Shown: piece by piece, positions 34,415 through 43,642 of the stretch
How the letters are laid out: every line of letters starts with the position of its first letter
How positions within the stretch are numbered: position 1 is the stretch's first letter
Position numbers and translations under genes: made by a program
The notes under the pieces: generated by a model
Database searches by the model: none
Told to the model about the DNA's origin: nothing
The model's input: the letters and a program-made list of their open reading frames with translations, nothing else
Assembly: GCA_017551505.1 (NCBI GenBank)
Contig: JAFZLL010000058.1
Coordinates: 1-64,000, forward strand
DNA length: 64,000 nucleotides
From: Eubacteriaceae bacterium
GTDB taxonomy: Bacteria; Bacillota; Clostridia; Eubacteriales; Anaerofustaceae
Reading direction: 5' to 3'

Positions 34415-37264
34415 CTAATACTGTACTTTTCTGCGGCGAAGGCCAATTGCATAACATGCACAGCCAACAATACTCAGCGTCATCAGCAATAATACCGAAC
34501 CGAGGCCGCTGTCTCCAGTTCCCGGAACATCCGGCGGAACCGGTACATCATTTTTGACTGTGAATGTGGTGGTAGCCTCAGAATCCTTGAACTCGGCGGT
34601 CAGAGTGTGTTCCCCTTCCCCGAGAGTTTCGAGATATTCGGCGGGCAGTTCAATTATGACACTGCCTTCGGTTGCCGAGAAGTCCTCATCTTCAAGGTAT
34701 TCACCGTCGACTTTAAGTCCGTTGAACATCCAGTAGATCTCGCTGTCATCGCCCTCACAGGTAACCTTGAAGCAAGCATTTTCATCACTGCCCTTGACCC
34801 ATTCCTGTCCTGCACCTTCTACGAAGCTGTAGACATTAGGCTCGATCCCGACTGTGAAATCGAAAAACACTGAAACGAATGCATATCCTTCCCCTTCTTC
34901 GTATTCATAAAAGGCCTGTGTCTTCTTTCCGTTTACATATGCCTTACCGGCATAATCATAGTATTCGCCGTCAACGAGTTTTGTTGCGAACACCGCTTTG
35001 TCCGGATTGATGACTTTGAAGAAAAGATTCAGGTGATACTCTCCTGCGGAATCTGCCTTATCTGCAGTTTCGTAGTGTTCATCCGATATGGAGTACTCGA
35101 AAAGCTCATAATCGTCATCCGGTATTGTTGGTTCAGGCATATCACCCCCAAATTCAGGTATCTCGAAGGTCACACGGATGTCATCGATGCTATGCAACCA
35201 TCTGGCAGTAAGAACGATGTCATCAGCCGGTGTGATTTCATCCCAGCTGTTTCCGTCATCATCAAACCAGTCTACGAACACCCAGCTTTTCCCGTCTGCT
35301 TTGATCGTGTCAGTGAACTCAGGCCTGTCGACTTTCTTCAGGGACTGGCCTTTTATGACACTGATACCTTCAGGAGCTTCACCTTTGTCTGTTGCGAAGC
35401 TGACTGTACACTGGTCGGGCGTACCGATTACAAACTCAAAAGTCGCAGTTACCGTTCCGATCCCATCAGTGTAGCCGATGACGGGATCATCGAACGGTTC
35501 CTGTCCGTTAAGCATGAAACTGAAGTCTTCGGGAATGAGGTGTGCCAGAGCGTTAAGAGATATTGTCAGATAATATATGCTGTCATCCTTAAGATCTTCT
35601 TCGGTATTCCATACTGCGTCTTCAACCGTAAGCCAGTCATACCCAAGATCATCAATGAATTCATTGACTTTTGCTGTGGCTTTTGCAGTTCCATCACCGG
35701 CAGCCGGTTCATCAATCGTAATGGCTATTTCAGCCAATTCCGGCTGAGGTGCCAGGGCTTTAAGTCTGGCCAGCAGCGTATCGAAATGATGGGAATAAGT
35801 AATGTTATTGATATTTTGGAATATCTCGATGGCCGGTAAGAGGTACATCGTTAGCTCCGTCATTGCATCGCTTTCCGGTTCCGGTGTATACGAAGTATCT
35901 ACCAGGAGCGGTGCCAGAACCTTAAGCAGACAATAAATGTCTTTCATTGTCAGAGCGCTCTGTCCAGATGTAGAATAATACAGAACTAGGTATAACACCT
36001 GAGCAGCCGAATAATACTGCAGGCAAGACTCATTGTAGTTGCCCTCTTCTTCAGCCTTGGCTCCGTTGATCACTAACTCCAGCATGTCCATCAGCTTTTC
36101 CGGGTTTTCCAGCAGGCTTTCCGCTGAAATGCCTGATGCTGCACCAGAGAAGATCAGATCCATCAAATCGACCATTGCCACCTGAACGTTATACTCGACA
36201 CTCTGGGTGTTTTCGTTTGTGTCGGTGAACTCATCCTTTTTCTGTCTGGAATAATCAGCCCTGTCATTCGCACCGGTCCCTTCCGGTGTCCAGGAAACTC
36301 TGTCTTCCAATTTCTGCACAAGCGCATCGATTCCTTCATAAGGGCTGTAGTAAACTTCTGTCATCGTGCTTCCGAGCCTTGCAAGCTCTTCCGGAAGTTT
36401 TTCATCGATTTCTTCGGTGTTGAGTTTGTAGTCGACACCGTAACGGACCATTCCCCACATCGGGATCTTCGTTACCGGGTCATCGCTGCAGATGTAATTG
36501 TGGATGTAATCGAATGCTGATGAATTCTGATCTGCTTTAGCAACAGCCGGAGCTTCGAAAGTATATCCGAATACCTTGAAATTGGATTTAGTCTTTGCCG
36601 CAAGCTTGGCAGGCAGTTCTTTTGCCGTGAGATTGGCAATGGCTCCGCCGCGACTCTGACCCATGATCCAATATATGGTGCCTTCAGCGGCATATAATTC
36701 CGTCAGTTCGTCTGCCAGTCCGTAAGCGGCTTTAGACCAGACTGCGTGTTCAGTCTCTACTCCGTCAGTGCCGTTTACGGTGAAGTTCTGCTTCCAGGCT
36801 TTCTTCTTGGAATCGCTACTGAATGAGTAGCTTTCAATGATGACTGCAACGATTTTCGTTTTTCCAACCATCTTTGCGGCTACAGTTGCGGCAGCGTCGT
36901 CTGTGTTTTCCGTATTGAATCCGACGAACTTGAAATCGCCGAAGCCCATCTGCTTCAGTATGTCGACCACATTTCCATCCGGATCGTCGTCTACAGATGC
37001 AGCGATCATCTGCATTGACAGCAGCGCCAAGGCATCGTTTCTTTTAGTTGGATCGTCTTCTGTCAGCCATTTGTCCGAATAGTAGAAACTGTCCGAAAGC
37101 GTTGCGCCTACATTGTAGGTCGAATATTCCTCGGCTGTTCCGAAGATATCGGCTTCAACAGCCTTTGATTCAGCATTGACCGTCAAGGCAGAGACGTTTA
37201 ACACCAGCAGTACTGCCAGCAGCCCTGTTAAAAGCCTATCAGTAATTCTTCTGTATTTCCTCAT
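34415..37264 (-). CDS. Large cell-surface protein with a lipase-like alpha/beta-hydrolase domain
   Basis: The 949-residue protein starts with a signal peptide (about 1-32, LLTGLLAVLLVLNVSALTVNA). Residues 90-290 resemble a class 3 lipase: VAVIIESYSF, WSKAAYGLADELTELYA, the nucleophile elbow IMGQSRGGAIANLTAKEL near 203, and FEAPAV. Later regions have a bacterial repeat-like segment (VSFATDKGEAPEGISVIKGQ, WVFVDWFDDDG, ADDIVLTARW) and Ig-like beta domains. The C-terminus VPGTGDSG, then a hydrophobic stretch and RRRK, is an atypical sortase signal. It may act on lipids or esters at the cell surface; the substrate is unknown. Confidence 0.82.
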   Translation of the reverse strand: MRKYRRITDRLLTGLLAVLLVLNVSALTVNAESKAVEADIFGTAEEYSTYNVGATLSDSFYYSDKWLTEDDPTKRNDALALLSMQMIAASVDDDPDGNVVDILKQMGFGDFKFVGFNTENTDDAAATVAAKMVGKTKIVAVIIESYSFSSDSKKKAWKQNFTVNGTDGVETEHAVWSKAAYGLADELTELYAAEGTIYWIMGQSRGGAIANLTAKELPAKLAAKTKSNFKVFGYTFEAPAVAKADQNSSAFDYIHNYICSDDPVTKIPMWGMVRYGVDYKLNTEEIDEKLPEELARLGSTMTEVYYSPYEGIDALVQKLEDRVSWTPEGTGANDRADYSRQKKDEFTDTNENTQSVEYNVQVAMVDLMDLIFSGAASGISAESLLENPEKLMDMLELVINGAKAEEEGNYNESCLQYYSAAQVLYLVLYYSTSGQSALTMKDIYCLLKVLAPLLVDTSYTPEPESDAMTELTMYLLPAIEIFQNINNITYSHHFDTLLARLKALAPQPELAEIAITIDEPAAGDGTAKATAKVNEFIDDLGYDWLTVEDAVWNTEEDLKDDSIYYLTISLNALAHLIPEDFSFMLNGQEPFDDPVIGYTDGIGTVTATFEFVIGTPDQCTVSFATDKGEAPEGISVIKGQSLKKVDRPEFTDTIKADGKSWVFVDWFDDDGNSWDEITPADDIVLTARWLHSIDDIRVTFEIPEFGGDMPEPTIPDDDYELFEYSISDEHYETADKADSAGEYHLNLFFKVINPDKAVFATKLVDGEYYDYAGKAYVNGKKTQAFYEYEEGEGYAFVSVFFDFTVGIEPNVYSFVEGAGQEWVKGSDENACFKVTCEGDDSEIYWMFNGLKVDGEYLEDEDFSATEGSVIIELPAEYLETLGEGEHTLTAEFKDSEATTTFTVKNDVPVPPDVPGTGDSGLGSVLLLMTLSIVGCACYAIGLRRRKVQY

Positions 37265-37835
37265 AGATTCCTCCGTCTTATATGCAATTTTACGCTTTTG
37301 GGTCCCAGTATCTGCATTGTTTCATCAACTATTCCTTCAAATTGAAATAAGCATATGTTCTGTACATTCCCCGGACACGCCTGATAAAGGACACTTGATT
37401 CGTCTAGGGAGTTTACATGAAAAATCTAAAGAAACCTGCAATACCGCATTCCGGCGACCTTAATGGCGACTTTCTGGCCGAAAAACGGGAAACCGGTTGA
37501 CCGTATCGGCATACTGGATGGATGAACAAGGTTCTCTCTGCAGAGGAAAATGTCATCAATGCGATCTAAGGCTGCATGTACGTATTTGGCGATTCCGATG
37601 CCAAAATAAATGGTAATGAAAAAGACCTCCTCACAGCACCGCTGCTTTCCTCTATGGAGGGACTATCATGTAGACCTGTGTGATATGAAGATACGAAAAC
37701 CTGACGATTATAAACAGGATGATAAAATCCTTAGCCTCACTCCTCCGTAAGCAGATAATTCACAGGTAAAATAAGAGCTATACATACTATTTTGCTTTTT
37801 ATCTTATTATTCTGTCAAAGCATCAGAAAGGATCG
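37265..37835. other. Gap with a decayed reading frame
   Basis: Frames broken by stops run from about 37418 to 37750 (for example HSGDLNGDFLAEKRETG, later VDLCDMKIRKPDDYKQDDK after a shift). They look like a degraded gene of unknown identity. No RNA gene was recognised. Confidence 0.4.
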
Positions 37836-37870
37836 TGATACACATGAGCTCACAAGGTACATGTGTATCA
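37836..37870 (+). repeat. Perfect 11-bp inverted repeat just before the PrsW gene
   Basis: TGATACACATG (37836-37846) and CATGTGTATCA (37860-37870) are exact inverted copies separated by 13 bases, ending 12 bases before the start codon. It could be an operator or an RNA hairpin controlling translation. Confidence 0.6.
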
Positions 37871-37882
37871 TAAAGGATTATT

Positions 37883-38602
37883 ATGGAGATTTTACTTGTC
37901 ATCTTAGCCAGCGTGGTTCCTGCAATGCTGCTGTACTTCTGGCTCCGCAGTCTCTATAAGGAGAAAGAAGGCTACCGGGAAAACTGCCGCCTCTCCTTGC
38001 TCAACGGCGTAGTATCCTCAGGAGCCATCGCACTCTCCTGCCTCATTCTTAGCATCCTCTTCGGCCTGCTGGGCATTGACAAGTTGCCGCCGCTGGCGGT
38101 CGACGTCATCAAGTGCTTCATCATGTTTGCGCTGATGGAGGAACTCTGGAAGTTCCTGTATTTCCGCAAGACGCTGAAGAAGGCGACCGGGGAGGTCAGC
38201 TATCTGGACGTCATCATCTTCATGACGCTGGTCGGCGCAGGCTTCGGCATTCTCGAGGACATCGTCTACGCCTTTACCACCAGCGTCGGCCAGGGCATCG
38301 TCAGAGGAATCACCATGGGACATGCCGTCTACGGCTTCGTCATGGGCTACTTTATTTCCAAGGCCCTGAGAACCGGAAAGAACTCCTGCAATTACCTTGC
38401 CTTCCTGATTCCCTATCTCTGGCACGCCGCCTATGACTTTACGCTTTCGGAGAATCTGCCGCGCGATCAGTTCATCTTTGATCTGATCCCGGTGACCTTG
38501 GCTTTCCTTGAGTTCGTCATGGTCTTCGTGATGATCATCTTCTTCTGCAAAGCCAGAAACAAGTCGGAATTCAATGAGCCGATGATCAAAACAGAGGAAT
38601 GA
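37883..38602 (+). CDS. PrsW-family glutamic intramembrane protease
   Basis: The 239-residue protein has about seven or eight membrane helices. The family motifs are visible: FALMEELWKFLYF with the Glu-Glu pair (about residue 91), GAGFGILEDIVYAF, TMGHAVYGFVMGYF and PYLWHAAYDF. PrsW in Bacillus cleaves an anti-sigma factor; other members may process membrane peptides. AAAGGA precedes the ATG. Its central part is much richer in G and C, with CTG and GTC codons, than the sequence on both sides, which suggests separate acquisition. A headless surface-protein frame follows at once. Confidence 0.9.
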   Translation: MEILLVILASVVPAMLLYFWLRSLYKEKEGYRENCRLSLLNGVVSSGAIALSCLILSILFGLLGIDKLPPLAVDVIKCFIMFALMEELWKFLYFRKTLKKATGEVSYLDVIIFMTLVGAGFGILEDIVYAFTTSVGQGIVRGITMGHAVYGFVMGYFISKALRTGKNSCNYLAFLIPYLWHAAYDFTLSENLPRDQFIFDLIPVTLAFLEFVMVFVMIIFFCKARNKSEFNEPMIKTEE

Positions 38603-38639
38603 GAATATAAGCAAACCGGTCAAACCTTTCTATGTCACT

Positions 38640-39578
38640 TTGCCATGCGATGACGGGGATGTGGCAGATCTCCACCTTGTAAACAAAAAAGACGAACCCG
38701 GAACCGTCTCCGTCTATCTGGAGGCTACCAAGGAATTCAGCGACTGGGGCAAAGCCGATAGCTTCAAATTTATATTAGCGTCAGTAACAGCCGATGCGCC
38801 AATGCCGGAAGATGCAACTGCGACCGCTACGGAAAGCGAGCCGACTGCGGTATTCCTGCCTATAACATTTGTCGAGCCCGGAAAATATGAGTATACGATC
38901 ACAGAAGAAAACGGCGGTGTGGATGGCGTCAGTTACGATACAACTAAGCACAAAGTAGTCGTAAATGTTACTGAGGTAAATGTCATCGATGAAAACAGTA
39001 ATCCTCCCGGATACCTTCTCTCCTCTTACAGTCTTAAAGCGGAAGTCCTTTACGACGGCAAGAAAAGCCTGATAGTAACGAACACTTTTACACCCGCAGA
39101 AGCAGAGATCGCAGTAACCAAGCTGCTCGAAGGGCGTAAATGGCTTGATGCAGACAGCTTCACCGTCACACTGACACCTGTCACCGAAGGGGCGCCGATG
39201 CCTGAAACGAAAGAACTTACCCTGACAAAGACTGCCCAGACAGGCTTTTTCAGGCCGATCCAGTTCGACAAAGCCGGAACATATGAGTATTTCGTAAAGG
39301 AAGCCCCGGGGACCGAAGAGGATATGAAATACGACTCAGCTGAACATAAGGTAATCATCATCGTAACCAAAGCCGAGGGCTCTGACAATGCTTTGACTGC
39401 TGCGGTAGCGTATGAGAAAGGAAATAGAGTGGAGATAAAGAATATCACCGGGCCTCCTGTGACCGGCGATCCCGATCAGCTGACTCTTGCGTTCTCCGTC
39501 CTTATCGGTTCCTTTATCGCCTTTTATGTCCTGCTGATTCTGCAACGGTATAAAGCCAAGTCTAATAAGGCAGCATAA
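38640..39578 (+). CDS. Surface protein with two isopeptide (Spy0128/FctA-like) domains, lacking its N-terminus
   Basis: Two repeats each have the strand pattern of pilin-type domains with intramolecular Lys-Asn bonds: VYLEATKEFSDWGKADSFKF, FVEPGKYEYTITEENG, YDTTKHKVVVNVTE, ending VTNTF, and then LLEGRKWLDADSFTVTLTPV, FDKAGTYEYFVKE, YDSAEHKVIIIV. The C-terminus has PPVTGDPDQ, a hydrophobic helix and KAKSNK, a sortase-type anchor. There is no signal peptide. The only plausible start is a TTG at 38640 without a good ribosome-binding site, and the frame is open back to 38586. I think the 5' part was lost when the PrsW segment was joined here. Confidence 0.7.
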   Translation: MPCDDGDVADLHLVNKKDEPGTVSVYLEATKEFSDWGKADSFKFILASVTADAPMPEDATATATESEPTAVFLPITFVEPGKYEYTITEENGGVDGVSYDTTKHKVVVNVTEVNVIDENSNPPGYLLSSYSLKAEVLYDGKKSLIVTNTFTPAEAEIAVTKLLEGRKWLDADSFTVTLTPVTEGAPMPETKELTLTKTAQTGFFRPIQFDKAGTYEYFVKEAPGTEEDMKYDSAEHKVIIIVTKAEGSDNALTAAVAYEKGNRVEIKNITGPPVTGDPDQLTLAFSVLIGSFIAFYVLLILQRYKAKSNKAA

Positions 39579-39584
39579 AACAGC

Positions 39585-39615
39585 AAAACCGCCTGACCTT
39601 CTGTCAGGCGGTTTT
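39585..39615. terminator. Bidirectional terminator between the surface protein and secG
   Basis: AAAACCGCCTGAC (39585-39597) pairs perfectly with GTCAGGCGGTTTT (39603-39615) over 13 bp with a five-base loop. T-runs follow on both strands. Confidence 0.92.
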
Positions 39616-39696
39616 TGATGTGTAAACGGATCCGATAAATAATATGCCTTGAAAGAATGCTGTATCCCCACTTTCCCCTTTTCGCCGTTTTCCGGT

Positions 39697-39927
39697 CTAT
39701 TTAAAGAATACCCCCATTGCAAAGACGGCGATACCGAGGACGGCTCCGGCAATGACGGTTATCCTCTGGAGCGTCGCGTCCAGAGTCCTTTCCCTGCCCT
39801 TGCCGAACAGGTTCGTATTGCCGGTTATCGCGCTGGAAAGGCCTTCGTCCTTGCCTTCCTGAAGGACCACGGATACGACTACGAATATGCTGCTTATAAA
39901 AATAATGATTGCCAATGCTGTTTTCAT
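39697..39927 (-). CDS. secG: Preprotein translocase subunit SecG
   Basis: SecG is the small auxiliary subunit of the SecYEG channel. The 76-residue product has two hydrophobic segments (about 4-20 and 55-74) separated by the typical cytoplasmic loop VVLQEGKDEGLSSAITGN and GKGRERTLDATLQRITVI. GGAGG precedes the ATG. It appears monocistronic here, with the shared terminator downstream. Confidence 0.93.
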   Translation of the reverse strand: MKTALAIIIFISSIFVVVSVVLQEGKDEGLSSAITGNTNLFGKGRERTLDATLQRITVIAGAVLGIAVFAMGVFFK

Positions 39928-40317
39928 ATTTCCTCCGAAAGCTCAAAAGCTCTATGATTGTTTTGTCGAAGATAAATATATCACAAATAAAGCGTATAGT
40001 CATTCCTTTTCGGCAGCAAATTAATATACTATAAGCTGGACTATGTCCTGAGATAAAAGTCCTTCGAGATAATCGGTATTCTTCAGGCAGATTATTCTTC
40101 GTACAGCGACACAGTGATTGTTATGAAGATATCCGTTAACAGTTCCACCAGTTATAAAGTTGGAATGATCCATGGGAACATACGGATGAAACAGTAGGCA
40201 TACCGACAGAAGAAGCATTTACTTATGCAAAGTCATATCCGGATGCAGATCAACAGATTGAAAGCTTTATTCCGACACTTTCAATGACTTTTACACATAA
40301 CAGTTGAGGTGATGAAA
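39928..40317. other. Gap with the decayed 3' end of an unknown gene
   Basis: An uninterrupted 49-codon stretch without a start (40161-40307, WNDPWEHTDETVGIPTEEAF and then SYPDADQQIESFIPTLS) ends 11 bases before the next gene. It looks like the tail of a lost gene. Confidence 0.45.
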
Positions 40318-41292
40318 ATGAAGAAAAAAATATCGGTCGTCATTTGTCTTTCGCTGATTGCAGCAAGCATAATCGTTCTTGTCTCCTGCAGCAAACAGCA
40401 CAAAGAAAACGAGAACAAGGGAAGTATTGAAACCGGCGGGGAGATCGACGGCGGCTGGACAAAAGCTGATTCGCCTGTCATAACCAACGATTTCAAAAAA
40501 GTATTTGAAAAGGCGATTTCGGAGCTTGACGGGGTGGATTACACGCCCATCGCATATCTTGCAAGCCAGGTTGTAGCGGGGACAAACCACTGTGTATTAT
40601 GCAAAGCGACGCCTGTCGTCCCTGACGCAAAGACGACATATTCAATTGTATGTATTTACGAGGATCTGGAAGGGAATGCAACTGTAACCGAAGTTATTGC
40701 AAGCGATGCTGACGCTCCGAGTGCTGAAGGAGGCATCGTTGGAGGATGGAGTGAGACAGAATCCCTTGAGATGACGGACGATGCCGAGACGGCGTTTGAA
40801 AAAGCATGCGAAACGTTAACAGGAGCTGAGTATACCCCTGTTGCGCTCCTAGGAACACAGGTTGTTGCAGGCACAAATTACCGCATTATATGCGAATCAA
40901 GGCCGTCCGTACCGTCTGACGAATGCGGGTATGTAATAGTTACCGTATATGCGGACCTGGAAGGCAATGCTAAAATAATCGATACGATCGAATTTCGGCA
41001 CAAGGATATTATCCAGGGAAGCGGAACAGCAAATTCCGTGGCTGCTGTCGACGGGAATATGAAAACATATTACGAAATGGATGACGGAACATGGATGTGC
41101 GATGATTATTCATATAAGTATCGGCTTGAGATAAAAGGAAGGATGCCGAACGCCGCTGTTGACTCGACCTTTGTTTTTTTAAGCAACATCGAAAAGATAT
41201 CTTTTGAACAGGCATATAGAGCTGCCGGAGTCAGCAGCTATTCGGGAGACTATTTTTCACCAGAAGAGGCTGTATTAGTCGAACTGTACTAA
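40318..41292 (+). CDS. Lipoprotein with two cystatin-like domains
   Basis: The 324-residue product has a lipoprotein signal (KKKISVVICLSLIAASI, lipobox LVSC with Cys24). Two similar domains follow, about 45-128 and 141-226. Each starts with GGW, has a helix (FEKAISELDGVDYTP and FEKACETLTGAEYTP), then the strand-loop QVVAGTN at 84-90 and 181-187. QVVAG is the hallmark inhibitory loop of cystatins, inhibitors of papain-like cysteine proteases, and the preceding Gly fits the N-terminal inhibitory segment. The rest of the protein is unassigned. I chose the ATG at 40318 because GAGGTG lies a suitable distance upstream. Confidence 0.8.
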   Translation: MKKKISVVICLSLIAASIIVLVSCSKQHKENENKGSIETGGEIDGGWTKADSPVITNDFKKVFEKAISELDGVDYTPIAYLASQVVAGTNHCVLCKATPVVPDAKTTYSIVCIYEDLEGNATVTEVIASDADAPSAEGGIVGGWSETESLEMTDDAETAFEKACETLTGAEYTPVALLGTQVVAGTNYRIICESRPSVPSDECGYVIVTVYADLEGNAKIIDTIEFRHKDIIQGSGTANSVAAVDGNMKTYYEMDDGTWMCDDYSYKYRLEIKGRMPNAAVDSTFVFLSNIEKISFEQAYRAAGVSSYSGDYFSPEEAVLVELY

Positions 41293-41339
41293 GCATACAG
41301 ACCGGTATTTGCGGAAAAGTCAGGAAAAGATGAGTTCCC

Positions 41340-41390
41340 AAGCCCCGTGATTGGGGATGGCATAATCAATGCAGCTTAAGCCGGGGGCTT
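41340..41390 (+). other. Possible switching RNA structure
   Basis: CCCC at 41343-41346 can pair either with GGGG at 41353-41356 in a local hairpin or, as AAGCCCC, with GGGGCTT at 41384-41390 in a closing stem. A palindrome GCTTAAGC lies inside. It follows the lipoprotein gene and precedes a terminator. Confidence 0.3.
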
Positions 41391-41407
41391 ATGGATAATT
41401 CTTAGCG

Positions 41408-41450
41408 GCGGAAGCGTCGATTCAATGGACGTTTCCGCGTTTTTATTTTA
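41408..41450 (+). terminator. Rho-independent terminator
   Basis: GCGGAAGCGTC (41408-41418) pairs with GACGTTTCCGC (41428-41438), one G-U pair included, followed by GTTTTTATTTTA. Confidence 0.85.
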
Positions 41451-41539
41451 TAATGAACAATAGCTATATAAGCATTCGCACAGCCGGCAAAAGCAGAAAG
41501 CTTGGGCATTATGCAATATGATATGAAGAGAGTAAAAAC

Positions 41540-43642
41540 ATGATATTGGTCTATATTACGGTTTTATTTGCGGCATTTCTGCTCATCGGAGGGACCAGGC
41601 AGCAAAATGGCACAGGCGAGCAGGCTCACGGCAGCGAAAAATCGGACAGGAAAACGTATCCTGTCAAAACCACGCTGAAAGAGCTTATCTCGGTCGACCC
41701 GGAAAAAGAGGTCGGGGTATACGGCAGATATACCGAGCTGACAGCCCAGGGCGAAGTCCCGGAAGTCATCGCCAGAACTCTTGCAGAGGTGAATGCGCGC
41801 GTTAAAGAAAGCGTCGAAACCAAAGCCTCACGTTTTCTTGCCGAAAACGCATTCCCGACTGCCGCGAAAAATGATGCGGTTACTGAGAGATACCGTTATC
41901 GGAATATCTCATATATCGCAAACGTGACGCGTGCGGACGAGACACTTATCAGTATCCTTGAGACAGAGATGGAAACAGGTATTGGCAACACACCGGGCGA
42001 GATGACAGACGGGATCAAAACCTGTTTCTTCCACTCGTCTGTATATGATACGCAAAACGGCAATGCCCTGACGCTTGCGGATTTCATGAAAGATCCCGAC
42101 AGCGTCAATGAGCGCCTGAGGGATGCACTGTCTAATAAATACGGAAATGCCGTTTATACCGATAATGGGAGGGAGTCCCCTTCCTGGACGGCGGATTATC
42201 TCGGGCTGCGTTTCTATCTTGATGGGTCTATGGTTCCGGAAGCAAAAAGAAGGGATCTGGGGATGGATCCCCGCAAGGCTATACATGTCTCCATACCTTA
42301 TTCAGTGATGGATGGCCCGATGGCCAAAGCCGCGGCAGACACACCGGAAAGCTTTATCGCTCAGATAGAAAAAAATACCGAATATGTGCTGCCTCACGAT
42401 AAACGGGTGATCTGCGTCGAAAAGGCAAAGTCTTCGGATGTCAATGCGGCGTACCGCGTCATCACGAAGGACAGCGATAACGCAGAGTCATGGTGGCTGG
42501 AATATTCGGATGACAGTTCGGATTATTTCATACTTCGCACCAACGGCAAGTATTACTTCTATCGTCTGGAGGATCTGCAGGATCGGGGATACATATATAA
42601 TTTCGCCAGTCCCGATGGCGGATTCAATCGCTTTGCCAATCAGAATGCCCAGTGTTTCGATTCATTCATGCATGAGCTTTATCTGGCAGTCCCATATGAC
42701 CCGGACTGTGCCCACATGCGGGAAAGATCACGAAAATTCATGGATGCGAAATCAGGTCTGAATACATCATACGCGCCAAACGGCCATTACGCCTTCCTTC
42801 CGGAAAAAGGACGCGGGCGCACCTGGCTTCATTTCTCGCTGATAGATGAGGCGCTCGCCCTTGACAGCCATAATGTATGCTGCAGGCTGCTTCACGATTT
42901 AAACGCTACAGCGCTGGATGACGCAGGGGAAGAAATCGGGGATACAGTAATACCTGCAGGAGAAGTTCTCAGATTTTTGCGTGTAGACGGGGAAAGCGAA
43001 CTGTATTATTATATGTCGACCGAGTACGACATGTATAAATCGGGAGCCAGGGATTACCGCTATGACTGTGCGCTGTCCAATGGAAGAATTGTCCGCCTCG
43101 TCACCAGTTACGAAAACAGCTTTTTTGTGGATGGCATGTATCTGGACAGGATCGGGGAACCAGTAACGCTCGGAGCGGCGAGGTATGAAGCCTGTACGAG
43201 CGAGCTGCCGGAGCATTTCGTTAAGATAGGCGGCAAAGAATATAAGCTTATCAGAGACCTGTCGCGCCAGACGGAAAGCGGAGAAGAGATCGATTTCGGT
43301 AAGGATATATGGTGGGAAGTTGAAAACTACACCGGGATCTTTACTTCACCGGAAGGAGACGCGAAACTTGTCATTGCCGGAAACGGTGAGGTAAGTCTTG
43401 AATATCAGGGAAAATCATTTAGCGGGAGGCTTCCAGAAAGAAGACGTTACCGCACCGATGTAATGATCTTCCTGGAGGGGGGATATGAAAGACGTTCATT
43501 CAGGATCATTGTGGAGGATAAGTTGCCTGATCATGATCCATCTTTCGAAAGGATCCGCCTTTATTCCGAAGGCGAACCGGCAACAAATGAGCCTTCCAAA
43601 GTACCGCCTATCGAGATAAAACTGGTGAGGAGATCGTTATGA
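41540..43642 (+). CDS. Secreted or anchored protein with a DUF3298/RsiV-like domain, 700 aa
   Basis: The 700-residue product starts with a hydrophobic export signal (ILVYITVLFAAFLLIGG). Residues about 110-270 resemble the DUF4163/DUF3298 pair: YRNISYIANVTRADETLISI, TCFFHSSVYDTQNGNALTLA and DFMKDPDSVNERLRDAL, then YLDGSMVPEA and HVSIPYS. This is the fold of the anti-sigma factor RsiV ectodomain. The long C-terminal part is beta-rich and unassigned. The stop overlaps the next start (ATGA), linking it to the two following genes. Confidence 0.7.
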   Translation: MILVYITVLFAAFLLIGGTRQQNGTGEQAHGSEKSDRKTYPVKTTLKELISVDPEKEVGVYGRYTELTAQGEVPEVIARTLAEVNARVKESVETKASRFLAENAFPTAAKNDAVTERYRYRNISYIANVTRADETLISILETEMETGIGNTPGEMTDGIKTCFFHSSVYDTQNGNALTLADFMKDPDSVNERLRDALSNKYGNAVYTDNGRESPSWTADYLGLRFYLDGSMVPEAKRRDLGMDPRKAIHVSIPYSVMDGPMAKAAADTPESFIAQIEKNTEYVLPHDKRVICVEKAKSSDVNAAYRVITKDSDNAESWWLEYSDDSSDYFILRTNGKYYFYRLEDLQDRGYIYNFASPDGGFNRFANQNAQCFDSFMHELYLAVPYDPDCAHMRERSRKFMDAKSGLNTSYAPNGHYAFLPEKGRGRTWLHFSLIDEALALDSHNVCCRLLHDLNATALDDAGEEIGDTVIPAGEVLRFLRVDGESELYYYMSTEYDMYKSGARDYRYDCALSNGRIVRLVTSYENSFFVDGMYLDRIGEPVTLGAARYEACTSELPEHFVKIGGKEYKLIRDLSRQTESGEEIDFGKDIWWEVENYTGIFTSPEGDAKLVIAGNGEVSLEYQGKSFSGRLPERRRYRTDVMIFLEGGYERRSFRIIVEDKLPDHDPSFERIRLYSEGEPATNEPSKVPPIEIKLVRRSL

